In this document: one piece after another, positions 54,922 through 64,000 of the stretch
How the letters are laid out: each line of letters begins with the position of its first letter
Numbering within the stretch: position 1 is the stretch's first letter
Source: Sympetrum striolatum
Taxonomy: Eukaryota; Arthropoda; Insecta; Odonata; Libellulidae
Assembly (NCBI GenBank): GCA_947579665.1
Contig: OX388343.1
Coordinates: 93,910,254-93,974,253 of the forward strand
DNA: 64,000 bases
Direction: 5' to 3'
Notes under the pieces: model-generated
Database searches by the model: none
Told to the model about the DNA's origin: nothing
The model's input: only the letters and a program-made list of their open reading frames with translations
Translations under genes and position numbers: made by a program

Positions 54922-56497
54922 CATTGCAAAAATTTCTCGACACGTTCTCAGAGAACCTTAGTGCCTTGCAAGCAAAGAAAATTCCGAATTTATCAGAGTT
55001 TGTTTTTTATCTTGCCTCTAGATCTTTAGATAAAGATATTCTAAAACAATTTGAAATTGAAAATTGTAATACAACTTTCCCGTCTATCCACATACTCCTG
55101 GAATTTGGCCGCAAGTACGTAAATATTTTACGATCATCGGGTGCAGAACGAGTTCCTATCGAAAAGAGTCAAAAGACTATCCCGGGATTTAAATCAAAGA
55201 TTTCTAAAACTTGTCTTGTCGCTGTATATTCTGATAACTCTCGTCGTTTAATAAACTGTCATATGTGTGCACAGGAACACAGGTTATATCAGTGTGCTCA
55301 ATTCAAGGCATTATCATTACCCAATGCCAACAAAGGCTCTGGCTTCCTAGAGAAAATGCACATATCACTTGCATAGGATCGTCTGCCTCCCCTGTTTCCA
55401 CTATTCAGGGAATGACATCGGTAGTGCTGAGGTCAAGCAATGGGGGTCGTGAGATTCACGCAAAGGCAGTTGTAATTCCCAAAATAATTTCGAATCAGCC
55501 CGCCATAAACCTTTCATTTGAAGTACAATCTCACTTTTCCTCATTGGAATTAGCTGACCCTGAATTCTTCCGGGCAGGTGCAATTGATTTTCTTTTGGGT
55601 GCAGACTTGTATTCGGATATCATGATCAATGCTCCCGCTATTCGTTCGATAGGATTTCCTACAGCATGGCCATCAAAATTTGGTTATATACTCATTGGGC
55701 CACTTCCTCCTGCACTCCATAGCAAAATATTTGCCTCTACCATTACCTCATGTGTAACTGCTGCTGATTTACATGAAATTATGGGAAGGTTTTGGGGAGT
55801 AGAGGAACTATCTACAGGTGGTAGCACACCTTCCGATGGGGAAGCGGAACAACAATTTAAAACCATTCACTATCGGAACAAAGAAGGACGCTATGTTGTC
55901 CCCATCCTCTTTCACTCTTCTCCGGATGATGTCGGAGATTCTGAGAAAGTTGCCTTGAAGAGGCTCACGGGTCTTGAACAAAGATTCCGGAAATTACCTG
56001 ATCTTAAGGTTGAATATTCCACCTTTTTGAAAGAATATTCCAGCATGGGACATATGTCGCACATGTCGGGAAATAGCGGAAAATATTACATTCCACATCA
56101 TGCAGTCCTGAAACGTTCTAGCTCCTCAACGGAATTGCGTGTTGTTTTTGATGGGTCAGCGAAAACTGCGCAAAGTCATTGTATAAATGATACACATTTG
56201 AAAGGGCCCAAACTCCATAACGATATTTCCGACTTATTCCTAAGGTTTTATTTAAATGAAGTTGCCCTAATGGCAGATATCCGTAAGATGTATAGGATGA
56301 TACTCCTTTTACCTGATCACAGACCTTATCAGCACATATTATGGAGACCCGACATATATTCGCCCCTCGAAGAATTTCAATTAAATACAGTGACATATGG
56401 TTTGACTTCTTCTCCATTTTTGGCCATGCGGGTCCTTCAGCAGCTTTCAGATGATGAAGCGGTGAAATTCCCTCTTACTTCTTCCATTGTACCTCGA
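54922..56497 (+). pseudogene. Bel-Pao gag C-terminus, protease remnant and reverse transcriptase
   Basis: LQKFLDTFSENLSALQAKK continues gag. CHMCAQEHRLYQC is a CX2CX3HX4C zinc knuckle. Next, in another frame, comes ENAHITCIGSSASPVSTIQG and the A17-protease region (AIDFLLGADLYSDIM, SKFGYILIGPLP). The expected DSGSQ catalytic segment between the knuckle and ENAHIT is absent: QFKALSLPNANKGS runs directly into it, so the protease is deleted. The RT has YYIPHHAVLKRSSSSTELRV, VFDGSAKT, MADIRKMYRMILL and VTYGLTSSPFLAMRVL. It is interrupted after SSIVP by the insertion at 56498. Confidence 0.88.
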
Positions 56498-56711
56498 ATA
56501 AAGTGAGTCAAGATATACCTTATGCTGTCAAAGAAAACACAGACGGTCTTGACGAACGTTTCGCTACTACGTGTAGCATCTTCAGAAGAAAAATCGAGAC
56601 ATCAGTCTCGATTTTTCTTCTAAGACCGTCTGTGTTTTCTTTGACAGCATAAGGTATATCTTGACTCACTTTATTAACATTGCTGTCAGTGGTGTTTTTA
56701 ATATTAATATT
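56498..56711 (-). mobile_element. Penelope-like foldback insertion, 214 bp, 12 bp target duplication
   Basis: ATTGTACCTCGA (56486-56497) and ATTGTACTTCGA (56712-56723) are the target copies; the RT frame resumes after the second. Inside are perfect 54 bp inverted arms (56497-56550 and 56622-56675), an inner perfect 16 bp pair (56584-56599/56606-56621), and on the minus strand a core CTGAAGAT-GCTAC...GTAGC-GAAACGTT (56556-56585). The CTGANGA...GAAAC core and 10-15 bp duplications are features associated with Penelope-like elements. Confidence 0.75.
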
Positions 56712-57548
56712 ATTGTACTTCGAGATTTTTTGTCGATGATTTAGTTTCCGGTGCCTCTTCGCTCGCCTTGGCAAAACGCTTGGTAAAAGAGTTAATTAGC
56801 CTATTGAAAGCCAGAGGTTTCCAACTGCATAAGTGGTCATCCAATTTCCCTGATGTGTTAGAAGGGATAACTCTTGATGAACGGCAAACCGGGGTTAATT
56901 TTGATCCAGAGGGAGATACCGTCGTCAAAATACTCGGCATGCATTGGGAAGCACTCACCAATGAATTTTTTTACTGCGTTCAGAATGTTGCTCAGGCATC
57001 TATAAAAAGAGGCATCTTATCAGAGATTGCAAAAATATACGACCCGTTGGGGTATATCTCTTCTGTTGTGTTTTGGTTTAAGCACTTCATGCAGTCTCTT
57101 TGGAAATTGAAATTTGGGTGGAATGAATCATTACCGGAGAGTTATCTTCTTTTATGGAATGTATTTACAAGGCAGCTTCCTATCTTATCATGTTTAAAAC
57201 TTCCCAGTTTTGTTACAAGATTAAGTTCAGCCTGTCAGCTGATTGGATTTTCAGACGCTTCGGAAAAGGGATATTCCGCTGTAGCGTATCTCAGATGGGG
57301 GGATTTACATTCGGAGGGACAAATCTATTTGTTAATGGCGAAAACTCGAGTGGCCCCTATCAAGCCGGTAACAATGCCTCGTTTGGAGCTTCTTGGAGCT
57401 GTTTTGCTTACAATTGTTTTAAAATTTGTCATGAGTTCTCTATCTGGTTATATCGCTGTACAGCAGATATTTGCTTGAACAGATTCTACTATAGTGTTAT
57501 CGTGGTTAAACTTTCCTCCGTATCAGTTGAAAACCTTTGTTGAAAATA
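56712..57548 (+). pseudogene. Bel-Pao reverse transcriptase end and RNase H
   Basis: VLRDFFVDDLVSGASS holds the RT active site (FVDD). It is followed by LLKARGFQLHKWSSNFPDVL, VKILGMHWEALTNEF and KRGILSEIAKIYDPLGYISS, the conserved LSxxAxIYDPLGxxxP block. RNase H-like motifs follow: LIGFSDASEKGYSAVAYLR, KTRVAPIKPVTMPRLELLGA, then after a stop TDSTIVLSWLNFPPYQLKTF. The frame is lost at 57478 and the element ends at the Tigger-type end about 57549. Integrase is absent. Confidence 0.88.
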
Positions 57549-57613
57549 GGGTGACCGTCCGGATTACCGAGGGTTCCGGATTAGCGAGTGTCCGGATTAC
57601 CGGGGTTCTACTG
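57549..57613 (-). mobile_element. Tigger/pogo-type terminal fragment
   Basis: On the minus strand it starts CAGTAGAACCCCGGTAATCC beside a TA and repeats TCCGGA-AACCC words, as in Tigger ends. The 15.9 kb Tigger shares CAGTAGAACC. Only one end is present, fused to Bel-Pao sequence. Confidence 0.65.
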
Positions 57614-57619
57614 TACCTT

Positions 57620-60230
57620 ACTATTTAACGAAAAAGTTCCAGAATTCGCTGGTATAGCATTTCCTGGGATCTCAGATAAGAGCCAACCTTATCTCTTGGC
57701 CATACGGTGTTGCCAAGCTCTGTATTTCAAAGTCCCTCAATCTTATGCAGCTAAGAGTACGCCGTTCGATTTTTTTGTGGGGAGCTGTACTTATGTAAGC
57801 ATACAAATCTAAAGGAAACATGCTTGTCTATTATATTCATGAATTAAAGCGACGTAGGCGTAGATTCGCGTTTCTCGAGATGATTAGGCGAGAACCGATT
57901 TCTAGTCGAGGCGACATCCTACATTCCTTTCGCTCTCAAATGCCATACCATGTCAGGAAAACTGTTTTAGATTACTATTTACACGCAAACAGGTTTACTT
58001 AATTCGCTAATGACCATCTTTAACGAGCTTTTAAATCGAAGAACGTACTAATGAAATCGTATCAATCAGTTCCGATGTTTAAACTTTAGCAATATTATCT
58101 CAGACAATAAAGCAGAAGACAATACCTAATAAAAAAAGATGAAACTTTCCATTAACTGGAAATCCTGGGTGACAACGATGGACGTTGAACATGACAACAA
58201 ATTCGAATTTCATCTGCTTTTCAAACACAGGTTGTCAGCACGACCTCGCTCGCAGAAATCCAGGCAGCAACTGACGAAAGCATCGTCGCGCTGCCAATAA
58301 ACAATATTGCTGTCACCTGATTGGTCGAAATTTAACCGTCTTTCAACTTGGCCCCACCCACCAACCGTCTCAAAAATTTTCCATTGCTAACGAAAGCAAT
58401 TATATTTTAACGAATTTATTAAATTATAATTTAAATATATATTTAATATTTTTCGTATTTTTTATTTATTTTTTTAATTTTGCGTATTCGTCGAAGTGCT
58501 GGATCGAAAAATATCAAAGTTTGCATAATCTAAATATTATATGTTCTTAAACACCATCTTTATTTGGGTCTGGATATTTAAGCCTACTAGGTCTTTATTT
58601 TCGAAAATGAAATAACGATTTATAATTTAATATTTTAACTATTCATCCAAAAAGAGAAAAAATAGCAATCATATCGATGTAATTAATTGTCGCACAGTTA
58701 AGTTACTAACAAGATTTCATTGAAAAGATACGGTTTGACCAATAGAAGTGCAGTATTTCAAGAAATTACGTCCATGTTTACGAATACAGCAGAAAAATCT
58801 CATATTTTACACTTAGAAATTCCTCTTTAAGATACCAATTATCTCGCTAATGAAACACGTATGCTACGATATCATTCGATGATGGTTTTTATAGAACAAA
58901 ATCATTTAAACGAGATATATAGTTTGATTGAATGATATATTAAACTGTTATATGAAGGTCAAGGAACCTTTGACAATATCTGGTGTATTCACTCGCAGGA
59001 TTAACGGTTAACAAATTCACTTAAGTAGCAAGATGAAGCAGGTTAAAACGAAGAAGTGGTTTCGATAGATTTCTTCTTTACATTCATATTTTACTACCGA
59101 TAAACATTACTATCCTTGACCGCCTTAATCAAGAGTCAATAAGTGTCTTTAGATTAATTACCCGATCAAATATCCTTCCTTGAAAGTACTTTCAATCGCG
59201 TCATGGTTAACATTACTTCATAATCGCGAACACGAATAAATTTGCATTAAGAATTCGATATCACTGTCATTGCCTAGGTGATCATCTCCTTGCTAACCCT
59301 CGAAGTGGATTCGGAAGTCTCACATACATGTAGATTAAGATAAAATTCAAAGCAGATATCATCATCATCGTACTTACTTTCAAATCTTGCAATTTGCGAT
59401 TCTAAGGTGAAGGAAAGATACCCAATTCCTAGACCTCTAGCATGAAGCCAATCAATCTGGATGGTTTCTATCTTGACTATTCTTCTATCGTAGATTTAAA
59501 ATAACACACTTTTCAACACTTACTTTTGGATAACTCAGTAAATGGAGTCGAGAGCTTCAACTCTTAACAAGCCTTCTTTATTTTTGTTTTCCACACTTCT
59601 CTTCCGTAGCACATGTTTCAGAATCACAAAAAAGAAATCCAGAAGGAAATGCAACATTGAAAACTTTCTACAAACGAACTATGCACAGATGAACATTTAT
59701 AAACTCATAAAAATCCTTCTGACACTAGATTTCACACAGGTCCTCGCTTAAATCACGGGGTTAATACGCAGCCCTTTAGCTTCAGCAGTAAGCCCTGCGA
59801 TAACAGGGAACAAAACTATTTCCCTCCATTACTCACTGCCTCTGAAACGCGACTTGCGTAATTCATATTTTCGGAGACAATCGGAATTCTCTTTAGGCGT
59901 GGTAAAAGGCTACGTAATAACCTCGTGATAGAGAGAAGAAACTGAAATGGCGATCTACAGTTGGAATAATGTTTAAGTGATTACAAGTATTCATATTTGT
60001 GGACTGAGCTTGATGAATGTGTTTCAGATCGTGTACTTTCTGAATTTCTTCACTGTGAGTGTATAACTGAGATCTACGTAAAAACGTATCTGTGGAATAA
60101 TCAAATTGTAGGGGATTTTTTGTGAAAAACCACTTAATTTTCTAACTAGGAAAACATTGTGAAAGTACTTGAAACCAGTGTTCCGAAAAATTCCTTGTTA
60201 TATTTTACCTTATCGCTGTAATAATTGCTG
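57620..60230. other. Unique intergenic sequence
   Basis: No recognised gene or repeat in 2.6 kb. The ORFs at 57588-57812 and 57820-58002 have no domain I recognise. They could be diverged Bel-Pao 3' sequence, but I cannot support that. Confidence 0.4.
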
Positions 60231-60247
60231 GGAATTTCGTTCTTAGT

Positions 60248-60449
60248 ATAAATTCGTAGATTTTCGTGGCGTTCAAGTGAAATATTCATGGTTTTTGGGT
60301 TCTCTTCCACGTATTTTTATTATTAAAAAAGGGACCTGAGGGAACATGAAATGCATTCGACCTGAAGACGACTGCTGGAATGCGGTCGAAACGTCGTCCG
60401 ACAAAAACAAAATACGTGGAAGAGAACCCAAAAACCATGAATATTTCTC
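60248..60449 (+). mobile_element. Penelope-like foldback insertion, 202 bp, 13 bp target duplication
   Basis: Perfect TTTCGTTCTTAGT copies flank it (60235-60247 and 60450-60462). Inside are perfect 38 bp inverted arms (60280-60317 and 60409-60446) and between them a core CTGAAGAC-GAC...GTC-GAAACGTC (60362-60395). The arms have no sequence in common with those of the 56.5 kb insertion, but the architecture, length and core are the same. Confidence 0.78.
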
Positions 60450-60469
60450 TTTCGTTCTTAGTGTGTAAA

Positions 60470-61270
60470 GACGATAAGTTGTTGATTCCCAAGTGTTTGA
60501 TGTTAATTTCGCCATTTCTTATCGTTAATTCATTACTTTATTTAACTCTTGGTTAGAAAGTTGCATACTAGGACATCTTATTGGCTGGTATATCTAGTAA
60601 TTTTACAGTCTGATTGTCACGCGCTTTTTTGTTTGAATAAAATGAATGTTTAAAAAAATTTAAAAAGCCAAAAAAAGGAGAAAAAAAAAGTTTCCAAAAA
60701 AGGGCCCAGTCCACGTTGTTGGGCACTAAGGCTAAGAGCAAGAAAATTACCTGGAAATCTCGAGGGTGCGTCAGAAGAGCCCCCTCGAGAAAATGGACGA
60801 AATCAACACGGTAGCTTATACAGACAGTTTTCAAAGCGCTGCCAAAACGATTCCATCAGTGCAAACTTCATACAAAAAAGCGTGTTTTAACGGGGGTTTA
60901 AAGAACGTAAGATCCCCAAAATTGGCCATTCCTGGGACCTGTTTTTGGGAAATTTTCATGCCGAAATGTCTATCCACAAATTTTTCCGAATTTTTGGTAC
61001 TAAAAAACTAAAGTTTCAGTAGGCACTGAGTTGCAATGAATGATTTGTAAAATTTTTTTAAAAAGATGAATGTTAATTCTTGAATTTGAGCTTCACTTTG
61101 TATCGATAGAACACATGGGAATCGTTGATTCGAATTTTTTGTGCTGTGTTCTCATTCAAATGGCCATAACTCACTTGCAAAAAAATTGTAGGAAAAATCT
61201 CAAAAATGCATTTTAAAGCTGAAAAATGTTTAAAAACGTTTGCTGAAAGTTTTTTTTCCTTTACGGAACG
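60470..61270. other. No gene seen
   Basis: A run of A-rich sequence (60650-60700) and otherwise unique text. Short ORFs without domains. Confidence 0.4.
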
Positions 61271-61274
61271 CCAT

Positions 61275-62696
61275 TGCTCCCCCAAATCTATTATTTATAG
61301 ATGCTTCTCCGGATTCATTCATGTATATAGATAGTTAGATAGAGAGGATACAAATTCACAGGCTAAACTACAAGCGCCATTGACTTGAAATTCTTACGAC
61401 GTATTGGTCATAGCGTATAACTAACAGAAAAATGATATTTTGAACCTGTGTCACGGGTTCGATTCCAGAGGGCCACAAATTCCCGATTTTTCCCGGTAAA
61501 ATGCATTGCTTTGATTTTCGGGAATTATTAAAAAATACTTCCTTGGAAGTTAGAGAATCAACACTCAAGGAGTCTATATATATATGGTCATCATCTATCG
61601 TAAAAATGAATGACCTTTACGGAAAATATCCTTGGTTCGATACTAGGACGATGCAAAAATCTGCCTTTTAATATACATTGAGGTAGTATTTCATTATTTA
61701 TTTTGATGCACTTATCGAAATGATAGGAGGTTCTTGCTTATATGGAAGATGTCTATTAAGCATAGGTTTTTGAAAAAAATTTAGATAAGACCGTACTGTT
61801 CCTGGGTTTGATTCCGGGGCACATTAAAATTTCTCTCATTAGGAATATATAGGAAAAGTAAGACGTCTTTTGAGGTAGTTGCAGCCAATGTTTCTGCGTG
61901 AATTTTCACACATTGTTAGAGATGGTGATCTTCTGTTGTACTGCTTACGAAGTATCACCAAAAAGACCTGGGTTCGATGCCGGACGGTATATATATTTGC
62001 CATATAAAACACATTGGGATAGTTTTTCATTATTTCTTTCATGCACTTATCGAAAAAATAGGAAGTTCTTCCTTAGACAGAAGATGTATATTAAGACTCG
62101 GTTTAAGAAAAAAAAATTAGATAAGACGATGCTGTTCCTGGGTTCGATGCCAGAGCACATTAACTTTTCTCACATAAGGAATGTAAGGGAAAAGTATGAC
62201 GTCGCTTAAGGCAGTTGCACCAAATATTTCTGCTTGAGTTTTCACTCACAGTTAGAGATGGTGAACTGCTGTTGTGCTGCATAGTAAGTATAACCTGAAA
62301 GACCCGGGTTCGATGCCGGATGGTAAATATATTCCCGATATTAAACACATTGGGGTAGTATTTCATTATTTTTTTGATGCACTTATCGAAATGATACGAA
62401 TTACACGCTCCTACTAGAAGATGTATATTAAGACTCGGTTTAAGAAAAAAATTTAGATAAGACGATAGTTCCTGGGTTCGTTGCCAGAGTACATTAACCT
62501 TTCTCACGTAAGGAATATAAGGGAAAAGTTGGATTACGTTTGAGGCGGTTGCACCCAATATTTCTGCTTGAATTTTCACACATAGTTAGAGATGGTGATC
62601 TTCTGTTGTGCTGCATAGTAAGTATAACAAGGAAGACCCGGGTTCGATACCGGACGATTAAAATGTAGCGAATTTTAAGAATGTCTTCAATCCTCT
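61275..62696 (+). repeat. B-box monomer module with eight motifs
   Basis: Starts with TTATAGATGCTTCTCCGG and a TAGATAG-type tract (61320-61345). Motif starts at 61456, 61634, 61805, 61971, 62141, 62307, 62475 and 62641 give steps of 178, 171, 166, 170, 166, 168 and 166 bp. The last monomer is cut at AATCCTCTTTTTT by a HINE copy; HINE copies at 36.2 kb and here enter the same T run of the monomer. Confidence 0.8.
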
Positions 62697-62823
62697 TTTT
62701 TACTCTCTCCATATACGAAGTATAGAGAAAGTATTGTTTTCATGAAAAAATTCGACTTCGAGATTTCAACGGAAATACATGTTTTGGGGTCCCTAGAACA
62801 CGTTTTGACCATTTTCGGAATGA

Positions 62824-62862
<39 letters not shown>
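62697..62862 (+). mobile_element. HINE-like 5' fragment ending in its TG microsatellite
   Basis: It starts TTTACTCTCTCCATATACG, matches the family through GGAATGATGTCTG, then (GT)n 62826-62860. It is cut off there by a TTA-repeat tract. Confidence 0.75.
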
Positions 62863-62893
<31 letters not shown>

Positions 62894-62900
62894 TTATTTT
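62863..62900. repeat. (TTA)n microsatellite
   Basis: About ten TTA units directly joined to the TG tract of the HINE fragment; probably the simple-repeat tail of another insertion or slippage product. Confidence 0.8.
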
Positions 62901-64000
62901 TCGGTAAGAACAACAAGGAACCAAAAAAAGTAGAATCAAACAAACAAAAGAGAGAGATCTACATGATCTGGCACAATTTTATATCAAAAATGCGGAGCTG
63001 CTGGCCAGGGATAGTTCGCTCCCAGGGGATTGAAACCGCCTGCTCGCGATCTTCTCTCCCTGCCTCCTCCTGTCGCTCCATTCCAGTAGAGTAGGTGATC
63101 ACGGTGATTGGAAGGGAATGGCGTAGTTTCCTGATTTTCCCCCCGACGCCGATCAGACGGAACATCGTGTTTCCTTGCAAATGACTCGTACAATGGCCCG
63201 CAAAAGTATCTTAAATTTTTCAGATTTTAGTTTCCAGTTTTTCTGAGTTTTATGTTGTGCTTGAAATATAAGGTTAGGGATACATAATTTAAGAAAAGGG
63301 CTCTGCCGCATATCTTGCAACACCGCCGCTCCGCCTTAAATACCGTTAGGGCTCCTTTGCACGCTGCCCTTGCTCCTTGCGAGGTCGCGACGACCTACTG
63401 TTTAAAACTATCGCAGCCCAAGGAACCCTTACGTTTCCGACCCGACGGTTTCGGGTTCTATTATCGGTGGGGGCCAATGAACTAAATGCCCTAAGCTTTT
63501 GAGGGCTTTTAACAATGCAATACAAAAGTGAGTTGAAGGAGAATATCTGTCGTGCTTTTTGCGGCACTAGCGAGATTGGGAAACGAAATGAATTAAGTTG
63601 AGCTATTTCTTTAGAAATCGATGGAAATAAACGCCCAAAAAGGCCGTAGGTTCAATTTTTTAGGTTATGACATTATATCGACTCAATATTCCGGCCAATC
63701 AATTAACTTAGGGCTATTGCACGACGGTCATTAATCTTAGTTAAGTCAGATATTCTGAGTTAAAATTATTCGCGTAAGTTTCGTATCACAGGTTAGGCTA
63801 TAGGCTAAGTCTGTTTCATTAACTACTAAAATTAATTACAAAATATGTGAAACAAAACGAACACAAAGAAGGCAACTCTTGTAGAATGATACTTTATTAA
63901 TAAACATTGGAAAGAGAATTTGTTAGTGAGAAAAAATCTTCGCAGCTGAAGGCTGATGAAGAAAAAACCCACTATGCAGGAAAATACCCACACAAGTAGG
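62901..64000. other. Right end of window, no gene assigned
   Basis: Locally G+C richer (63000-63200 and 63340-63490). A minus-strand stretch translating to DNRTRNRRVGN at 63430-63480 resembles the translation of tRNA-derived SINE T-arms, but no cloverleaf can be drawn. An AATAAA-like ACTTTATTAATAAAC lies at 63890. Confidence 0.35.

Larger units (their letters stand above)
52894..57548 (+). mobile_element. Bel-Pao LTR retrotransposon, inactive, with two nested insertions
   Basis: Order: leader, gag (53281-53890), HINE insertion (53892-54921), rest of gag with zinc knuckle, protease/RT (54922-56497), Penelope-like insertion (56498-56711), rest of RT and RNase H (56712-57548), then a Tigger-type end. 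Integrase, 3' LTR and the protease active-site segment are missing. Frame changes occur in gag (about 53650 and 53720) and near 55370. Confidence 0.88.

Noticed and set aside
56520..56774. 84-codon minus-strand ORF across the foldback insertion
   Set aside because: Chance translation of the inverted arms; no domain.
60362..60395. Calling the core a true hammerhead ribozyme
   Set aside because: An extra unpaired base follows CTGAAGA in both loci and stem III cannot be drawn well by eye; kept as a hypothesis to test.

Overview
The window is from an animal nuclear genome, most likely an arthropod and probably a non-dipteran insect. It is A+T rich, has spliced coding exons with GT-AG introns, and is dense in transposable elements (Helitron/Helentron-like, Tigger/pogo, hAT, Tc1/mariner, RTE, CR1-like, Bel-Pao, Penelope-like). 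There are no bacterial operons, rRNAs or CRISPR arrays. The one host gene is a SID-1/SIDT family gene, which dipterans lack; this supports, but does not prove, a non-dipteran insect. I cannot name the species.

Host gene. On the minus strand, ten exons between 50164 (start codon) and 12105 join in phase with no stop. They encode the first 480 residues of a SID-1-like dsRNA-channel/SIDT protein: signal peptide, glycosylation-rich ectodomain, first transmembrane helix, cytoplasmic loop, second and third helices. The C-terminal half (roughly 300 residues or more, going by the family) must lie left of position 1. About 38 kb of introns separate the exons, and most of the repeats described here sit inside them.

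Layout from left to right. 1-1.6 kb: a pogo-like end and tandem Helentron-like (HINE) copies. 2.1-5.3 kb: modules of a ~167 bp monomer carrying a tRNA B-box-like motif. 5.3-7.8 kb: an ACAGGGTGTCCC-type repeat split by a HINE, a 91 bp mariner-type MITE, and a pogo-type element holding a tRNA-Ala-like SINE. 7.8-12.1 kb: unique intron. 12.1-13.4 kb: sid-1 exons 10-7. 13.6-15.9 kb: B-box module with a hAT MITE in it. 15.94-19.44 kb: a decayed Tigger transposon. 19.5-25.5 kb: sid-1 exons 6-4, a foldback element, a 3' RTE fragment and a B-box module. 26-29 kb: degenerate monomers and a ~1 kb inverted-repeat element. 29.1-31.4 kb: a 5'-truncated RTE retrotransposon with an open 2.2 kb ORF. 31.4-41 kb: large inverted B-box arrays with a head-to-tail HINE triplet. 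41.6-46.1 kb: Tc1-type MITE, hAT zinc-finger fragment and a HINE split by nested insertions. 46.3-50.2 kb: sid-1 exons 3-1, with a 2 kb terminal-inverted-repeat element and CR1-like fragment between them. 50.2-52.9 kb: upstream region. 52.9-57.6 kb: a broken Bel-Pao element invaded by a HINE and a Penelope-like foldback insertion. 57.6-64 kb: mostly unique sequence, a second Penelope-like foldback insertion, and another B-box module.

Most notable: (1) two unrelated 202-214 bp insertions at 56.5 and 60.3 kb with the same architecture (long perfect inverted arms, a CTGAAGA-hairpin-GAAAC core, 12-13 bp target duplications); (2) the B-box monomer arrays with their 165-178 bp spacing; (3) HINE-like units with a 317 bp internal repeat, a seeded microsatellite and a TSD-less insertion inside Bel-Pao gag; (4) foldback elements whose arms are built from short minisatellite words. 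Family names for the mobile elements come from recognising motifs by eye; no database was searched.
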